A stretch of 64,000 nt of DNA from the NCBI RefSeq assembly GCF_004153685.1, contig NZ_SDQD01000001.1, positions 496,001-560,000 on the forward strand, in the 5' to 3' direction. Shown one piece after another: positions 45,340-57,047 of the stretch. The position numbers and the translations under genes are program-made. The notes under the pieces are model-generated. The model worked only from the letters and a program-made list of their open reading frames with translations. It made no database searches and was not told the origin of the DNA. Numbering within the stretch: the stretch's first letter is position 1; each line of letters begins with the position of its first letter. Source of the stretch: Pollutimonas harenae. GTDB taxonomy: Bacteria; Pseudomonadota; Gammaproteobacteria; Burkholderiales; Burkholderiaceae_B.

Positions 45340-46086
45340 TTAATCTTTATAGCTGGTATCACGGCGATCCAGGTACCGGAGCATTGCCGGCCATTCCATC
45401 AGGCCAAACGGGCGGCGTACGTCGGGTTGATACAAGCGATGCGTCTTAGTGACAATCGCGTCCGAAGGAATGATGAGCTCTGCGCCCGACGACATAGCAT
45501 CGACTTGTGCACGACAGGCCATTTCCAGCCAATATATAGAGTTAAAGGCTTCCGCAATACTGGGTGAAGCAACGAGCAAACCGTGATTGCGTAGTATCAT
45601 TGCATCCTGCATCCCAAGGTCTGCAACCAGCCTGGCTTGCTCATCTATATCAATAGCGACGCTTTCGTAGTCATGGTAAGCAATGTTCTTGAAACGCATT
45701 GCCGTCTGCGTCAAAGGTAACAAGCCGGTTTTCATTGTTGACACTGCCATGCCAGCCCGCGAATGGGTATGAATCACACACCCTATATTATGTCGTGCTC
45801 CGTGTACTGCACTATGAATTACATAGCCGGCCTGATTAATGTCATGGTCGGCGTGAGGGTTGTCCAGGATCTCGCCTTTGATGTTGATCTTTATCAGGCT
45901 GGAAGCTGTAATTTCTTCGTACATGAACCCATAGGGATTGATCAATATCTCGTCATCGGTACCCGGTATGCGGGCAGTGATGTGGTTGTAGACCAGGTCA
46001 CTCATGCCGAACATAGGCATTAGGCGATAGCAGGCCGCCAAGTTCACCCGTGTCTCGTATTCAACTTCACTGTATGTTTTCGTCAT
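45340..46086 (-). CDS. Class II aldolase/adducin family protein
   Basis: 248 residues. Zn-dependent aldolase or decarboxylase fold: CVIHTHSRAGMA and LRNHGLLVAS hold the metal His residues, and INPYGFMYEEI the N-terminal loop. Members cleave sugar phosphates such as fuculose-phosphate or act as epimerases or decarboxylases. Stands alone and convergent to the Fe-ADH block; function in that pathway is possible but unproven. Confidence 0.9.
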   Translation of the reverse strand: MTKTYSEVEYETRVNLAACYRLMPMFGMSDLVYNHITARIPGTDDEILINPYGFMYEEITASSLIKINIKGEILDNPHADHDINQAGYVIHSAVHGARHNIGCVIHTHSRAGMAVSTMKTGLLPLTQTAMRFKNIAYHDYESVAIDIDEQARLVADLGMQDAMILRNHGLLVASPSIAEAFNSIYWLEMACRAQVDAMSSGAELIIPSDAIVTKTHRLYQPDVRRPFGLMEWPAMLRYLDRRDTSYKD

Positions 46087-46233
46087 CTCGACATGCTCCG
46101 GCTTCTGTACATCGCTACCTTATAGCGGTCCATTCTGGCACGATACTTTTACCGGCTCAATTCGCCAATATAAAACTCGCACTTCACCTATTTGAAACCA
46201 CGGTATAAGCAAGAAAACCACCAGGGAGACGCT

Positions 46234-46300
46234 GTTCAGTACCCCTGAATCATTACCCGGATTCACCAACAGGAACCCTTGCCTGATACTCATCTGGCAA
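46234..46300 (-). pseudogene. Remnant of an HpcH-type aldolase gene 3' end
   Basis: About 65 bp align with 27959-28022 inside the aldolase gene at 27908 with roughly nine mismatches, including the shared blocks TTCAGTACCCCTG and ATCATTACCCGGATTCACCA. It lies in the 203-bp gap before the pseudouridine synthase gene and just enters its 3' end. Too short to be coding. The rest of 46087-46233 shows nothing recognisable. Confidence 0.6.
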
Positions 46301-46309
46301 GGGTTCCTG
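46270..46309. repeat. 14-bp perfect inverted repeat at the 3' end of the pseudouridine synthase gene
   Basis: CAGGAACCCTTGCC (46270-46283) and its exact complement (46296-46309) enclose 12 bases that hold the stop codon of the minus-strand gene. No U-tract follows on either strand, so it is a stem-loop of unknown role, possibly protecting the mRNA 3' end. Confidence 0.55.
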
Positions 46310-46916
46310 GATCAAGCTCACGCCACTCCCCTGGCAGCAAGCCATCCAGCTCCCAAGGTCCTATCCTCATCCTTACCAGACGCAGAGTGGGCAGGCCAAC
46401 GGCAGCGGTCATCCGCCGTACCTGACGGTTCCGGCCTTCTTGTATGGTCAGCTCCAGCCAAGTGGTCGGAATACTCTTCCGGAACCGGACGGGCGGATGC
46501 CGAGGCCAGATATCTGGCGCGTCGATCACGCACGCCTGGGCTGGCAATGTCGGGCCATCTTTGAGCACGACACCGCGCTGCAGGCGTTGAAGCTGGTCCT
46601 GGCTGGGCTCCCCTTCAACTTGAACCCAATAGGTCTTGGCCATCTTGTGCCGGGGGTCTGCAATACGTGCCTGTAGGCGGCCGTCATTGCTCAAAAGGAG
46701 CAAACCTTCACTGTCGCGGTCCAATCGTCCGGCGGGATAGACGCCTGGAACATCGACAAAGTCTTTGAGTGTCGCCCGACCTTGGTCATCGCTGAATTGG
46801 GTCAGGACATCAAAGGGTTTGTTCAGCATCAGCAACCTCGTCTTATCGGGCGGCACCTGACGAACACGCCGGACAGGCGGTCTGTTAAAGCGGTGTGGCT
46901 GGGTAGACGCAGTCAT
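46290..46916 (-). CDS. 23S rRNA pseudouridine synthase, RluE-like
   Basis: 208 residues. RsuA-family enzyme without the S4 domain, as in RluE, which modifies U2457 of 23S r[17 protein letters not shown], the catalytic Asp66 in [19 protein letters not shown], and [10 protein letters not shown] are visible. The N-terminal 25 residues are basic ([13 protein letters not shown]). The 3' end lies within a 14-bp inverted repeat. An EamA gene ends 11 bp upstream of its start on the same strand. Confidence 0.92.
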   Translation of the reverse strand: MTASTQPHRFNRPPVRRVRQVPPDKTRLLMLNKPFDVLTQFSDDQGRATLKDFVDVPGVYPAGRLDRDSEGLLLLSNDGRLQARIADPRHKMAKTYWVQVEGEPSQDQLQRLQRGVVLKDGPTLPAQACVIDAPDIWPRHPPVRFRKSIPTTWLELTIQEGRNRQVRRMTAAVGLPTLRLVRMRIGPWELDGLLPGEWRELDPGTLAR

Positions 46917-46927
46917 TAAAGAGCTGG

Positions 46928-47824
46928 CTACGCTTGTTGGCTAAGCCGTCGACCGCCATATTCGGCCAGGCCTATCCCCATGAGAATCATGGTCAGCGCA
47001 AGCCCGTGATAAACACGAAAATCCTCATTCAGCAGAGTAACTGCAAGCAACGCGCCCCAGATGGGCAGCAGATTGATGAACAGACCGGCCCGATTCGCAC
47101 CGATCAGCTCTACGGCCCGAATATAGAAAACCTGCCCCAAGAGACTCGGAAAGATGACGATATAGACGAGAACTGACCAGCCTTGTTGATCAGGGAACAC
47201 GGTTGCCCCTTGCTCCATTTCAAACAGAAGCAGAGGCACGGACGCCAATGTTGCACCCGTGCATAGGATGAACATCAGGCTCGTCCAGTGCATCTGCGGT
47301 TTGCTGCGTAACGCCGCGGTATACACACCATATGAAATGATCGCGACCAGCATGAGTGCGTCACCGAAATTAATATTCAAGGCAATCACATTGCCAAGGT
47401 CGCCTCGGACCGCAATGACAATCACCCCTACAAACGAAATCAAAAACCCTATAGCCTGCTCCGGCACGATGCGACTGGCAAACAGAATGAAACTGGTGGC
47501 AAATATGAATAGCGGCATGCCACCTTGCAGAATGCTGCTATTGATGGCGGTGGTATAGACCAGCGCGTAATACAGCGCAACGCTAAAGCCGGTAAAACCA
47601 AGCGCCCCTAAAAACAATAGATAAGCCAGCCGCGGTCGGATCGCAGGCCAATCTTGGGCAATCTGTTTTCTTTTGAACAAATACAGCGCCACCATTACAC
47701 TTGCCCAACGAACCATGACAAGCACCATGGGCGATGCATGACCGATCGCCAACTTACCCGCGATCGAGTTACCGGCCCAGAAGAGTGTTGTCAGTGCCAG
47801 AAGAGCGTAGGCTTTATAAATCAC
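46928..47824 (-). CDS. EamA/DMT-family transporter
   Basis: 298 residues, ten hydrophobic segments in two homologous halves of five, the RhaT/EamA layout. [21 protein letters not shown] near the start and [19 protein letters not shown] in the second half are typical. Exports or imports small metabolites; specificity unknown. Shares its strand with the pseudouridine synthase gene 11 bp downstream. Confidence 0.92.
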   Translation of the reverse strand: MIYKAYALLALTTLFWAGNSIAGKLAIGHASPMVLVMVRWASVMVALYLFKRKQIAQDWPAIRPRLAYLLFLGALGFTGFSVALYYALVYTTAINSSILQGGMPLFIFATSFILFASRIVPEQAIGFLISFVGVIVIAVRGDLGNVIALNINFGDALMLVAIISYGVYTAALRSKPQMHWTSLMFILCTGATLASVPLLLFEMEQGATVFPDQQGWSVLVYIVIFPSLLGQVFYIRAVELIGANRAGLFINLLPIWGALLAVTLLNEDFRVYHGLALTMILMGIGLAEYGGRRLSQQA

Positions 47825-47875
47825 AGCTGGAGTGTACTAGGGGATAGCTTGCTTTGCTTCTCGTCATCCGACCAT

Positions 47876-48256
47876 CTACCGGCTGAGCTCTGATATTTCT
47901 ATAAGGTTCAAGTCGGGATCTCTTACGTAGACCGACCGTATCGGACCCGTTGCACCGGTACGCAACACCGGACCCTCGATGATTTTTGCGCCCCATTCAT
48001 GCAATTTGTTCATGACCTGCTCCAGTGGGACGCTGGCAATAAAGCATAGATCCAGCGCACCGGGCGTAGGAACATGGGCCTTGGGTTCGAATTCCTTGCC
48101 CTTGACGTGAATGTTGATCTTCTGATTTCCGAATACCAATGCCTGCCGACCTTTGCCGAAGGTCTCCAGCCGCATGTCGAGCAGCTCTGTGTAGAAGCGA
48201 ATACACGCCTGTTCGTTGGCGGTGGTGAGTACAAGATGGTCCAGATGATCGATCAA
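47876..48256 (-). CDS. VOC-family (glyoxalase-like) protein
   Basis: 126 residues, one VOC domain of two beta-alpha-beta-beta-beta units. The start DHLDHLVLTTANEQACIRFY carries the first metal-type His, INIHVKG a second, and the end YVRDPDLNLIEISEL a Glu. These positions fit a metal-binding VOC enzyme such as a lyase or dioxygenase. No close operon partner; the EamA gene lies 51 bp downstream. Confidence 0.9.
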   Translation of the reverse strand: MIDHLDHLVLTTANEQACIRFYTELLDMRLETFGKGRQALVFGNQKINIHVKGKEFEPKAHVPTPGALDLCFIASVPLEQVMNKLHEWGAKIIEGPVLRTGATGPIRSVYVRDPDLNLIEISELSR

Positions 48257-48350
48257 GATGGCTCCAGTATCGAAAGACAGATATGTTTTTATGCTGCGTA
48301 GCTGGAGAGTGTAATTTAAGTTCGCTCGGAGGGCTGTTCACGCTTAACCG

Positions 48351-48824
48351 CTAGCCGGCAGGAGTTTCGCTGGAATCAGCGCTTATTTCTCCAGACTTGG
48401 AACCAGCTTCGCCACCCCTGACACTGCGCATTTCATCGGAACAGCTGGAGTTACCGTAGAAGACAATTTTGCCTTCATGCGCCATCAGAACGGCGGCCTC
48501 GTCAGCGGAATAAACGCCAGGGAATTCATAACAGGTGTAGCCCTGAGCATTTCCTGTTTTCTCATGTGGAGGCTCCGCTATTTTGTTCAGTACCAGTTGA
48601 ACATCGTCGCCGATGTTGACCTCGTTAAACGCTGCCTGAATACGCTTTTGCCTTTCATCGGCGCCAGCGGCGGTAGGACTTAAGGCGTCGAAGGCGGATT
48701 TGGCCGCACTGAAACCACCTTCGGCCATTGAGCCCGATACCATTGGTGCACATCCACCCAAAAGACCTAGCGTCGCAAATCCAATGGCAGCCCAAAGCGT
48801 GGCTGGTGTCCTGTTTGTGCTCAT
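48351..48824 (-). CDS. Putative lipoprotein of unknown function
   Basis: 157 residues from ATG 48824, which has AAGGAGA upstream; an in-frame ATG at 48869 lacks that. A signal (LWAAIGFATLGLLGG) and lipobox LGGC predict outer- or inner-membrane lipidation. The mature domain includes VNIGDDVQLVLNKIAEPP, which recalls the SmpA/OmlA (BamE)-like fold, with a Cys pair (YTCYEFP and SSCSDEM) that could be disulfide-linked. BamE-like is only an impression. Confidence 0.78.
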   Translation of the reverse strand: MSTNRTPATLWAAIGFATLGLLGGCAPMVSGSMAEGGFSAAKSAFDALSPTAAGADERQKRIQAAFNEVNIGDDVQLVLNKIAEPPHEKTGNAQGYTCYEFPGVYSADEAAVLMAHEGKIVFYGNSSCSDEMRSVRGGEAGSKSGEISADSSETPAG

Positions 48825-48944
48825 TGCAGTTCTCCTTCGAGCTCTTTGACGTGTCACGTCTGCATTCAAGCGCTCCTGATCTGACTAAATTAGCATGCCC
48901 TACGCTGCAATTACCAGTAAGGTGACCACGGTCAAAGCAAAAAA

Positions 48945-50734
<1,790 letters not shown>

Positions 50735-50823
50735 GTTTTTCCTGGCGCAATCATAGGCTCGAGCGAGCGATTCTCTTATCTTAGGCCCTATTGCACAACA
50801 ACATCGTCATGCCAGCAACTTCG

Positions 50824-52470
50824 TCAGGCAGCCAGCCACTTCGGCTGAGGCGCCGCCGCCAGCAACTTGCGTGTGTATTCATGACTAGGTGAGCTGAACA
50901 AGGTAGCGGTATCGTTCAGCTCAACGACTTTGCCCTGCTCCATCACCATGATTCTGTCTGCAAAGGTCCGCACTACTGCCAAGTCGTGGGTAATGAAAAT
51001 ATAAGACAGACCGAGACGTGTGCGCAGGTCGACCAACAAATCAACAATCTGCGCCTGAATCGATACGTCGAGCGCTGACACGGCCTCATCACACACCACA
51101 AGCTCAGGCTCACTGGCCAACGCACGGGCAATGGCAATGCGCTGGCGTTGGCCGCCTGAAAACTGATGCGGGTAACGATCAGCATGCTCAGGCTTCAGGC
51201 CGACCAGCTCCAGCAGATCAACCACCTTGTCACGCCAGAGCGCCTTGGGCACGATATCGCCGTGAATAGCCCAGGACTCCGAAACAATCTCACGCACATT
51301 CATACGAGGATTCATGGATCCAAATGGATCCTGAAATATCATCTGAACATTGCGCCGGAATGCGAGCAACTCGCGACGCTCCATTTCGAAGATATTGCGG
51401 CCACGGTAATAAGCAGCACCCGAACTGGCATCGAACAAGCGCAGCAACATACGTGCCACACTCGACTTCCCGGAACCCGATTCGCCCACAATACCCAGTG
51501 TTTCGCCCTTATGAACAGAGAAACTGACATCATCGACCGCACGCAACAAACGTTTGCTTTTAAATGCCCCTGAAGACAAAGGGTAATCCTTGATCAAATG
51601 GTCGACACGCAGCAATACCTCGTCCCCGATTGACGTGGCACGCTTATTGGAGGACTCAACAGCATCGCCATGAGGTAAGGCGGCAATCAGCGCACGTGTA
51701 TAAGCATGTCGTGGACAGGTAAAGACGTCTTTTGCGACGCCGGCCTCGACCACTTTACCGGCCTTCATGACGATGACTCGATCCGCCATCGACGCAGCCA
51801 CGTCCAGGTCGTGCGTAATCATGATCAAGGCCATCCCCTGCTCACGCTGAAGATCGCGAAGCAGGTCCAGAATCTGCGCCTGGACGCTCAAATCGAGCGC
51901 AGTGGTAGGTTCGTCGGCAATAATGACATCGGGTTCGAGTGCAATCGCCATGGCGATCATGATGCGCTGGCGCTGTCCACCGGAAAATTGATGCGGATAA
52001 AAGTCGATGCGCAGCTCCGGCTCACGTATGCCCACCCGGCGCAACAACTCGATGGTATGACGGCGCGCCACCTCGCCACGCGCCACACCGTGGCTTTCGA
52101 ACACCTCGGCAATTTGCCGGCCCACGGTATACACGGGGTTCAAATACGCCAACGGATCCTGGAAGATCATTGAAATCTTGCAACCGTTGATGCTGCGCCT
52201 GGCCTCAGGACCAATATTCCTCAGGTCCCGGCCCTCGAAACGAATGTCGCCAGCCACAATATCGCCCGGAGGACAATCGACCAAATCCATCACGGCGCTG
52301 GTACTGACGCTTTTTCCTGAGCCGCTCTCACCCAATATAACCAGCGTCTCACCGCGACACACATGGAATGAGACCTCATCGACTGCACGTACGGGTTCGT
52401 CGTCAGAAAGGAAATCGACAGTCAGCCCCGCAATCTCGAGAATGGCGTGCTTATCGGTCATGGTGTTCAT
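50824..52470 (-). CDS. Dipeptide/oligopeptide-type ABC transporter ATPase, two fused ATPase domains
   Basis: 548 residues. Two complete ABC domains in one chain, DppD-like then DppF-like, as in GsiA. Domain 1: Walker [12 protein letters not shown], signature [14 protein letters not shown], Walker B DVIIADEP. Domain 2: [38 protein letters not shown]. The second Walker B ends in DEA instead of DEP. Overlaps the DppC-like permease by 4 bp. It powers uptake by the two permeases; the substrate class (peptide, glycoside or sugar acid) is open. Confidence 0.93.
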   Translation of the reverse strand: MNTMTDKHAILEIAGLTVDFLSDDEPVRAVDEVSFHVCRGETLVILGESGSGKSVSTSAVMDLVDCPPGDIVAGDIRFEGRDLRNIGPEARRSINGCKISMIFQDPLAYLNPVYTVGRQIAEVFESHGVARGEVARRHTIELLRRVGIREPELRIDFYPHQFSGGQRQRIMIAMAIALEPDVIIADEPTTALDLSVQAQILDLLRDLQREQGMALIMITHDLDVAASMADRVIVMKAGKVVEAGVAKDVFTCPRHAYTRALIAALPHGDAVESSNKRATSIGDEVLLRVDHLIKDYPLSSGAFKSKRLLRAVDDVSFSVHKGETLGIVGESGSGKSSVARMLLRLFDASSGAAYYRGRNIFEMERRELLAFRRNVQMIFQDPFGSMNPRMNVREIVSESWAIHGDIVPKALWRDKVVDLLELVGLKPEHADRYPHQFSGGQRQRIAIARALASEPELVVCDEAVSALDVSIQAQIVDLLVDLRTRLGLSYIFITHDLAVVRTFADRIMVMEQGKVVELNDTATLFSSPSHEYTRKLLAAAPQPKWLAA

Positions 52471-53390
52471 CGCTGACTCCTCTTAAGCTTCTGCAAACGC
52501 CAGCGCTGCTGCGGGTCAGCAACGGTACGCGCCCAACTCGACAGAACGTTGAGCGACAAGGTAGCCAGCATAATGGCCAACCCCGGCCAGAATGCAATCC
52601 ACCAGGCGGTGGACAGATAGCCACGGCCATTCGCCACCATCGCACCCCAGGTAAAGTCGGGTGGCTGTATGCCTAAGCCAAGAAAGCTTAATGCCGACTC
52701 GGCAAGAATGACAGTGGCAAAGTCTATGGCCGAAATGGTGATAAGCGTTGGCACCACCAGCGGCGCGATATGGCGCAGCAAAATGCGCAAAGGCTTGGCG
52801 CCCATGGCCCGGGCAGCGTTGACGAACATGCGCTCACGCACTTCGAGCACTTCCGCTCGTGCCGTGCGTAAATAAACGGGCAAGCGGGTAATGGCCAGCA
52901 CGATGATAAGATTTTGCACACTGGGCCCCAGCGTGTACAGAACAATGAGCGCGAGCAGCAACGACGGAAAGCTCATGATGATGTCGGCGAGCCGCAAAAT
53001 CACGTGGCTGTACCAGCGTTCAGAGTACCCTGCAATCAGACCGAGCGAGCCACCTATCGTCATGGATAGCACCACCGCCGAAGCGGCAATGCCCAGCGTA
53101 TTGCTGGCGCCGACCAGCAAACGTGCGAGTATGGGCCGGCCAAGAATATCGGCGCCCAGAATGTATAGCCAGCCGTGATCCAGGCTGAACGGCGCGAGAT
53201 TGCGATAGCGCAGGCCTAGCTTGGTTGCCGCATCACCCAGCAGCCATGGGGCAAGCAATGCAGCCAGCACCAGCAAGGCCAACAGCAACGCCGATGCCAG
53301 GGCCAGCTTATCCCGCACGAGATACTGCAGCAACTGATTCGAGCGTCTGGCAGGTGGGCTGGCGGGCAGAGAACTTGAGGAAGCATTCAT
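52467..53390 (-). CDS. ABC transporter permease, DppC type
   Basis: 307 residues, six membrane helices with a long first periplasmic loop (LAPFSLDHGWLYILGADILG). The EAA loop reads EVREREMFVN-like EVRERMFVNAARAMGAKP, typical of DppC. The start is 2 bp after the DppB-like gene's end. Forms the channel with the DppB-like subunit. Confidence 0.93.
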   Translation of the reverse strand: MNASSSSLPASPPARRSNQLLQYLVRDKLALASALLLALLVLAALLAPWLLGDAATKLGLRYRNLAPFSLDHGWLYILGADILGRPILARLLVGASNTLGIAASAVVLSMTIGGSLGLIAGYSERWYSHVILRLADIIMSFPSLLLALIVLYTLGPSVQNLIIVLAITRLPVYLRTARAEVLEVRERMFVNAARAMGAKPLRILLRHIAPLVVPTLITISAIDFATVILAESALSFLGLGIQPPDFTWGAMVANGRGYLSTAWWIAFWPGLAIMLATLSLNVLSSWARTVADPQQRWRLQKLKRSQR

Positions 53391-53392
53391 AA

Positions 53393-54307
53393 TCAGTACC
53401 GGACGCGTGGATCGAGCACTGCATACAGCAGATCGATCATTATGTTCAATATGAATATCGCCAGCGCCGTGACCAATATAGTGGACTGCACCACCGCAAA
53501 GTCTCGCTGAATAATCGAATCAATCATGAGTTTGCCGATGCCGGGCCACCCAAACACCGACTCCACAATCACCGCGCCGTTAATCAGGCCTGTGGTCAGA
53601 TCGCCCGCAACGGTAATCACGGGCAGCAGCGAATTGCGCAATGCATGGCCGAAGACAATGGAATGCCTGCTCAGGCCCTTGGCGCGAGCCGTCTTGATAT
53701 AAGGCGAGGTCAAGGACGAAAGCATCGCACCGCGCACTACCTGCACCAGCAGGCCAAAGGGACGCAGCATCAGCACGAAAATAGGCATGATCCAGTACTG
53801 CCATCCACCTGTGCCTGATGTGGGAAGAATGCCCAAGCCGACCGAAAACACCAATATCGCGACGATGGCCACCCAAAAATCGGGAGCGCTGGCTCCAGCC
53901 AAAGAGAGAAAGCTGGCGATACGATCAAATACACCACGAGGTCTGGCAGCAGCGATCGATCCAATCACAATGGCCAGTATCGTCGATAGCGTCATGGCGA
54001 CCACGGCAAGCTTCAGGGTTTGAGGAAAGGCCTCAAGTGCCACACTCATTGCAGACCGATTCTGTCGCATGGATTCTCCGAAATCCAGCCTTGAAAGGTC
54101 AGTCAGGAAGTTCCAGAATTGGACGTACGTGGGTTGGTCCAGGCCGTTCAACTGCGCAAACGCCGCACGCGCCTCAGGCGTAGAGTCCAGCGGCAAATAA
54201 AGCGCCGACGGATCGCCCGTCAGCCGTGTCAAAAAGAAAACCAGTGTCAGCAGGCCCAGTATCGAGATGGCGCTATAAGACACCCGTCGTCCGAGGTAAT
54301 TCAGCAT
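53393..54307 (-). CDS. ABC transporter permease, DppB type
   Basis: 304 residues, six membrane helices. The N-terminal LGRRVSYSAISILGLLTLVFFLTRL and TGDPSALYLP are typical of DppB. The EAA loop is PYIKTARAKGLSRHSIVFGHALRNSLLPVI. Second gene after the binding protein in the leftward operon. Confidence 0.93.
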   Translation of the reverse strand: MLNYLGRRVSYSAISILGLLTLVFFLTRLTGDPSALYLPLDSTPEARAAFAQLNGLDQPTYVQFWNFLTDLSRLDFGESMRQNRSAMSVALEAFPQTLKLAVVAMTLSTILAIVIGSIAAARPRGVFDRIASFLSLAGASAPDFWVAIVAILVFSVGLGILPTSGTGGWQYWIMPIFVLMLRPFGLLVQVVRGAMLSSLTSPYIKTARAKGLSRHSIVFGHALRNSLLPVITVAGDLTTGLINGAVIVESVFGWPGIGKLMIDSIIQRDFAVVQSTILVTALAIFILNIMIDLLYAVLDPRVRY

Positions 54308-54381
54308 AGTTGAATCCTTCGATTGCCTTGTTCAGAGCAACTGCACAGGCGCCAAGCACGGCGCCCGTGCAGAAGGATGCG

Positions 54382-55893
54382 CTATTGCTTGAAGCGGATA
54401 TTGGCCAGAGGAATTTCGCTGTTCGTGCTGATGTCGGGTTTCCATTCGAGCCGCTTGCCCACACGGGTATAGCCAATCATGTGGTACATGGGGATGTCCG
54501 TTACGTACTTATTAAGGGCTTCGTCGAAAATCTTCTGAAAAGCCTTCTCGCGCTCGGCACCCGTAGCGGCCATGGCAGCATCGATCTCAGCATCCATCTC
54601 TGGGCTGTTCAAAACTGAATACTGACCCGTGGAGCGATAGAAAATAGGAATAGTGAACGCCGCGTCGCCCTTGTTGTTGTCATGCATGGACTGCAGCAGC
54701 GTAGGGCCGCGATCTTCCGGATACGGCTTTTGCAGATAGCGCAACCAGTCGGCCACATCAAGCATGACGAGCTTGACATTCAGCCCTGCCTCTTGCCACA
54801 TCATCATCATCGCTTCCATGGCTTCTGCGCCATTTGGATAAATGCCATTGCGACCGATCAACCTGATCTCCGTATCAACCTTCACGCCATCTTTCTTGGC
54901 TTCGGCAATCAGTGACTTTGCGCGTTCCAGGTCATACGGCCAGGGTTTGAGATTTTTGTCGTGGCCGACAATGCCCTCAACCACCATCTGCGAGGCTCGT
55001 GGTGCATCTTCGCCAAAGAGCTGGCTCAGCCCGTCCCAGTCTATGGCTAGGTTCAATGCCTTGCGAAGACGAATATCATCCAGCGGCGGCTGTTCGGCAT
55101 CAATGCGCATCGCCGTGGTTTCAGAGTTGAGATAGGCAAAGTCTGTATCAGGGTTATTGGCATCCTGGATAGCAATGGCCGGAGTAAGGTCTGCTTCGCC
55201 GGTTTCAATCATGGCGGCACGAATCGATGATTCCTGGCGCCAGACATAGGTCGCCTTAGTTACGGCAGGCTTGTCTCCCCAGTAATCGCTGAAAGCCTCA
55301 AGCACAACATTTTGCGGCGTGAAACTTGCCAGCTTGAAGGGCCCCGTGCCAACGGGATCGTTAACCGCCTTGTCTGCCGGGGTATTGGGCGAGACCATCA
55401 TGACCACGCTGAGCAGCGTCGGCAAAATAGGCTGTGGCTTATCAGACTTGATGTCTACCGTGTAATCGTCCACTGGCGTGACGGTAAGCTTGGCATTGCC
55501 AAACTTTGCCATGTTGTTGCAGGTCAGTTTGCCGCTCGTCATGCGGTCAATCGAAAAGGCAACCGCCTTGGCATTGAAATCGGCACCATCCTGAAATTTC
55601 ACCCCCTTGCGCAGGTTGAAGCGCCAGGTGGTTGGGTCCAGCTGCTCCCATTTTGTAGCCAGCTTGGGTTCAGGCTGCCCCGTTTTGGCGTTAACAGTAG
55701 CCAGGGGTTCAGTCACGTTCTGGCTCAATACCTGGCCAACTGTTGTGATGATGGTGCCGCAAGGTTCCAGATTGCCGGGCTGCTCGGGCAGTACGATACG
55801 TATATCGTGATTACCCTCTTGAGCCCAAGCCGTGGACGCAGCCATGGCCAAAAAGGCCGCTGCGGTGAGTGACGCAATTTTTGTGTATCTCAT
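54382..55893 (-). CDS. ABC transporter solute-binding protein, family 5 (DppA/OppA type)
   Basis: 503 residues. Signal peptide (TAAAFLAMAASTAWA) then mature protein with WRFNLRKGVKFQDGADFNAKAVAFSI, the family-5 signature. Such proteins bind peptides, glutathione, nickel or oligosaccharides in a closed cleft. Linkage to kdgD and FadR-type regulators suggests sugar acid or glycoside uptake rather than peptides, but this is inference. A likely operator lies about 115 bp upstream, overlapping the end of the second regulator gene. Confidence 0.93.
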   Translation of the reverse strand: MRYTKIASLTAAAFLAMAASTAWAQEGNHDIRIVLPEQPGNLEPCGTIITTVGQVLSQNVTEPLATVNAKTGQPEPKLATKWEQLDPTTWRFNLRKGVKFQDGADFNAKAVAFSIDRMTSGKLTCNNMAKFGNAKLTVTPVDDYTVDIKSDKPQPILPTLLSVVMMVSPNTPADKAVNDPVGTGPFKLASFTPQNVVLEAFSDYWGDKPAVTKATYVWRQESSIRAAMIETGEADLTPAIAIQDANNPDTDFAYLNSETTAMRIDAEQPPLDDIRLRKALNLAIDWDGLSQLFGEDAPRASQMVVEGIVGHDKNLKPWPYDLERAKSLIAEAKKDGVKVDTEIRLIGRNGIYPNGAEAMEAMMMMWQEAGLNVKLVMLDVADWLRYLQKPYPEDRGPTLLQSMHDNNKGDAAFTIPIFYRSTGQYSVLNSPEMDAEIDAAMAATGAEREKAFQKIFDEALNKYVTDIPMYHMIGYTRVGKRLEWKPDISTNSEIPLANIRFKQ

Positions 55894-56008
55894 TGAACTC
55901 CTCCGTTGATGTGTTGTTGGCGACAGAGCTTTTCCCCCGCCTGCCGGGCGCTCTGCAAGCCACGTAGCGCAGCAGACAAAGCTCGGTCTTTCTCAACTCT
56001 ATTTTTAG

Positions 56009-56035
56009 TAATATGACTTATAAAAAATCATATTA
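56009..56035. promoter_or_regulatory. Operator upstream of the ABC binding-protein gene
   Basis: TAATATGA (56009-56016) and TCATATTA (56028-56035) are exact inverted 8-mers separated by 11 bp, the same core as the operator at 49882 (where the gap is 10 bp). The right arm overlaps the stop codon of the regulator gene at 56028. Confidence 0.6.
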
Positions 56036-56798
56036 TTTCTTTTAGGCCAGTGTCAATGCTATTTTTTATTCTTTTTACCTGATGCACTGCACGGTAGCGC
56101 TGAATACCAGTCATCAGGTGCGTACGCATCGCATCGCGGGCGCGCTCGGAATCGTTGATGAAGATCGCCTCGGCGATCGCTGCATGCTCTGCAAGAATTG
56201 CACCATCACGACTGGGAAGCAGATCTCGCCCGCCCATAACAGACCGAAACTTGACGCGCGGAATCATGTGCCGGCCCACATGCTCAAGAAATATCTTGAA
56301 TCGCTCATTATTCGTACCATTGACAATAGCCATATGAAAACAGAAGTCGGCCTCGTCGGTCGGTTGACCGTCATCAGCTAATTGAGCAAAGCGATTCAAC
56401 TGGCACTGGATCTCTGCCTGCTGAGCTGGTGAGCTACGGCTAGCAGCCAAGCCCGCTGCTTCTACCTCGATGCCGATACGCAATTCCAATTCTTCGATAA
56501 TGTCTGATATTTTGTCTGTCGCGTGCGTAAACAGCATGAGCGATTCGGGTTGCTCGCGCGGGGCCAGTACAAACACACCTGCCCCCTGGCGAGACTCAAG
56601 CAAACCATCTGCCCTGAGCGCAGAAATCGCTTCTCGAATGACGGTTCGGCTGACACCGAATCTTTGCTCCAGGGCGAACTCGGTGGGCAGTTTATCTCCG
56701 GGCGCGTATCTGCCTTTCTCGATACTTGCGCGCAACTCATCAACGACGCGACAAGAAAGTGCCTGTTTTTTCGGGACGAGTTTGGCCGAGGTTGCCAT
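56028..56798 (-). CDS. FadR/GntR-family regulator (FCD), copy 2
   Basis: 256 residues, same length as its paralogue at 49964. Winged helix LPTEFALEQRFGVSRTVIREAISALRADGLLESRQGAGVFV, linker, and FCD domain with RIGIEVEAAGLAA and FHMAIVNGTNNERF. Ahead of the ABC operon on the same strand, so it may be co-transcribed or control it through the site at 56009. A single ATATGAT half site (minus strand) near 56833 could allow autoregulation. The C-terminal IKNSIDTGLKEII differs from copy 1. Confidence 0.92.
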   Translation of the reverse strand: MATSAKLVPKKQALSCRVVDELRASIEKGRYAPGDKLPTEFALEQRFGVSRTVIREAISALRADGLLESRQGAGVFVLAPREQPESLMLFTHATDKISDIIEELELRIGIEVEAAGLAASRSSPAQQAEIQCQLNRFAQLADDGQPTDEADFCFHMAIVNGTNNERFKIFLEHVGRHMIPRVKFRSVMGGRDLLPSRDGAILAEHAAIAEAIFINDSERARDAMRTHLMTGIQRYRAVHQVKRIKNSIDTGLKEII

Positions 56799-56892
56799 GA
56801 ATCACCCTTTGGAGCGATAAGCAAAAAGTCATCATATCACTTTGGATGAATCACGATAATCAGTTCTAACAGCTGCCTTTTATCAGATAAGC

Positions 56893-57045
56893 TTATTGGC
56901 GACTGGGATCAGGGGACACCTGAATCAGCAATTTGCCGCGGTTACGGCCAGAGCGTAGCCCCTGAAACGCCGATACAGTATTTTCCAGACCTTCGACAAT
57001 ATCTTCGCGGAATTTCACTTCGCCACTGCGCACCCAGCTGCTCAT
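56893..57045 (-). pseudogene. C-terminal remnant of an MDR-type NADP-dependent oxidoreductase
   Basis: A 50-codon frame (MSSWVRSGEVKFREDIVEGL...GRNRGKLLIQVSPD) ends in a proper stop and matches the last part of CurA/2-alkenal-reductase-type proteins (AM..WV..GKI.YREDIVEGLEN, GKN.GKLLV.V). Nothing of the N-terminal catalytic domain or Rossmann fold is present; the upstream bases belong to the unknown gene at 57048. It looks like the tail of a gene removed by deletion. Confidence 0.75.
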
Positions 57046-57047
57046 AG

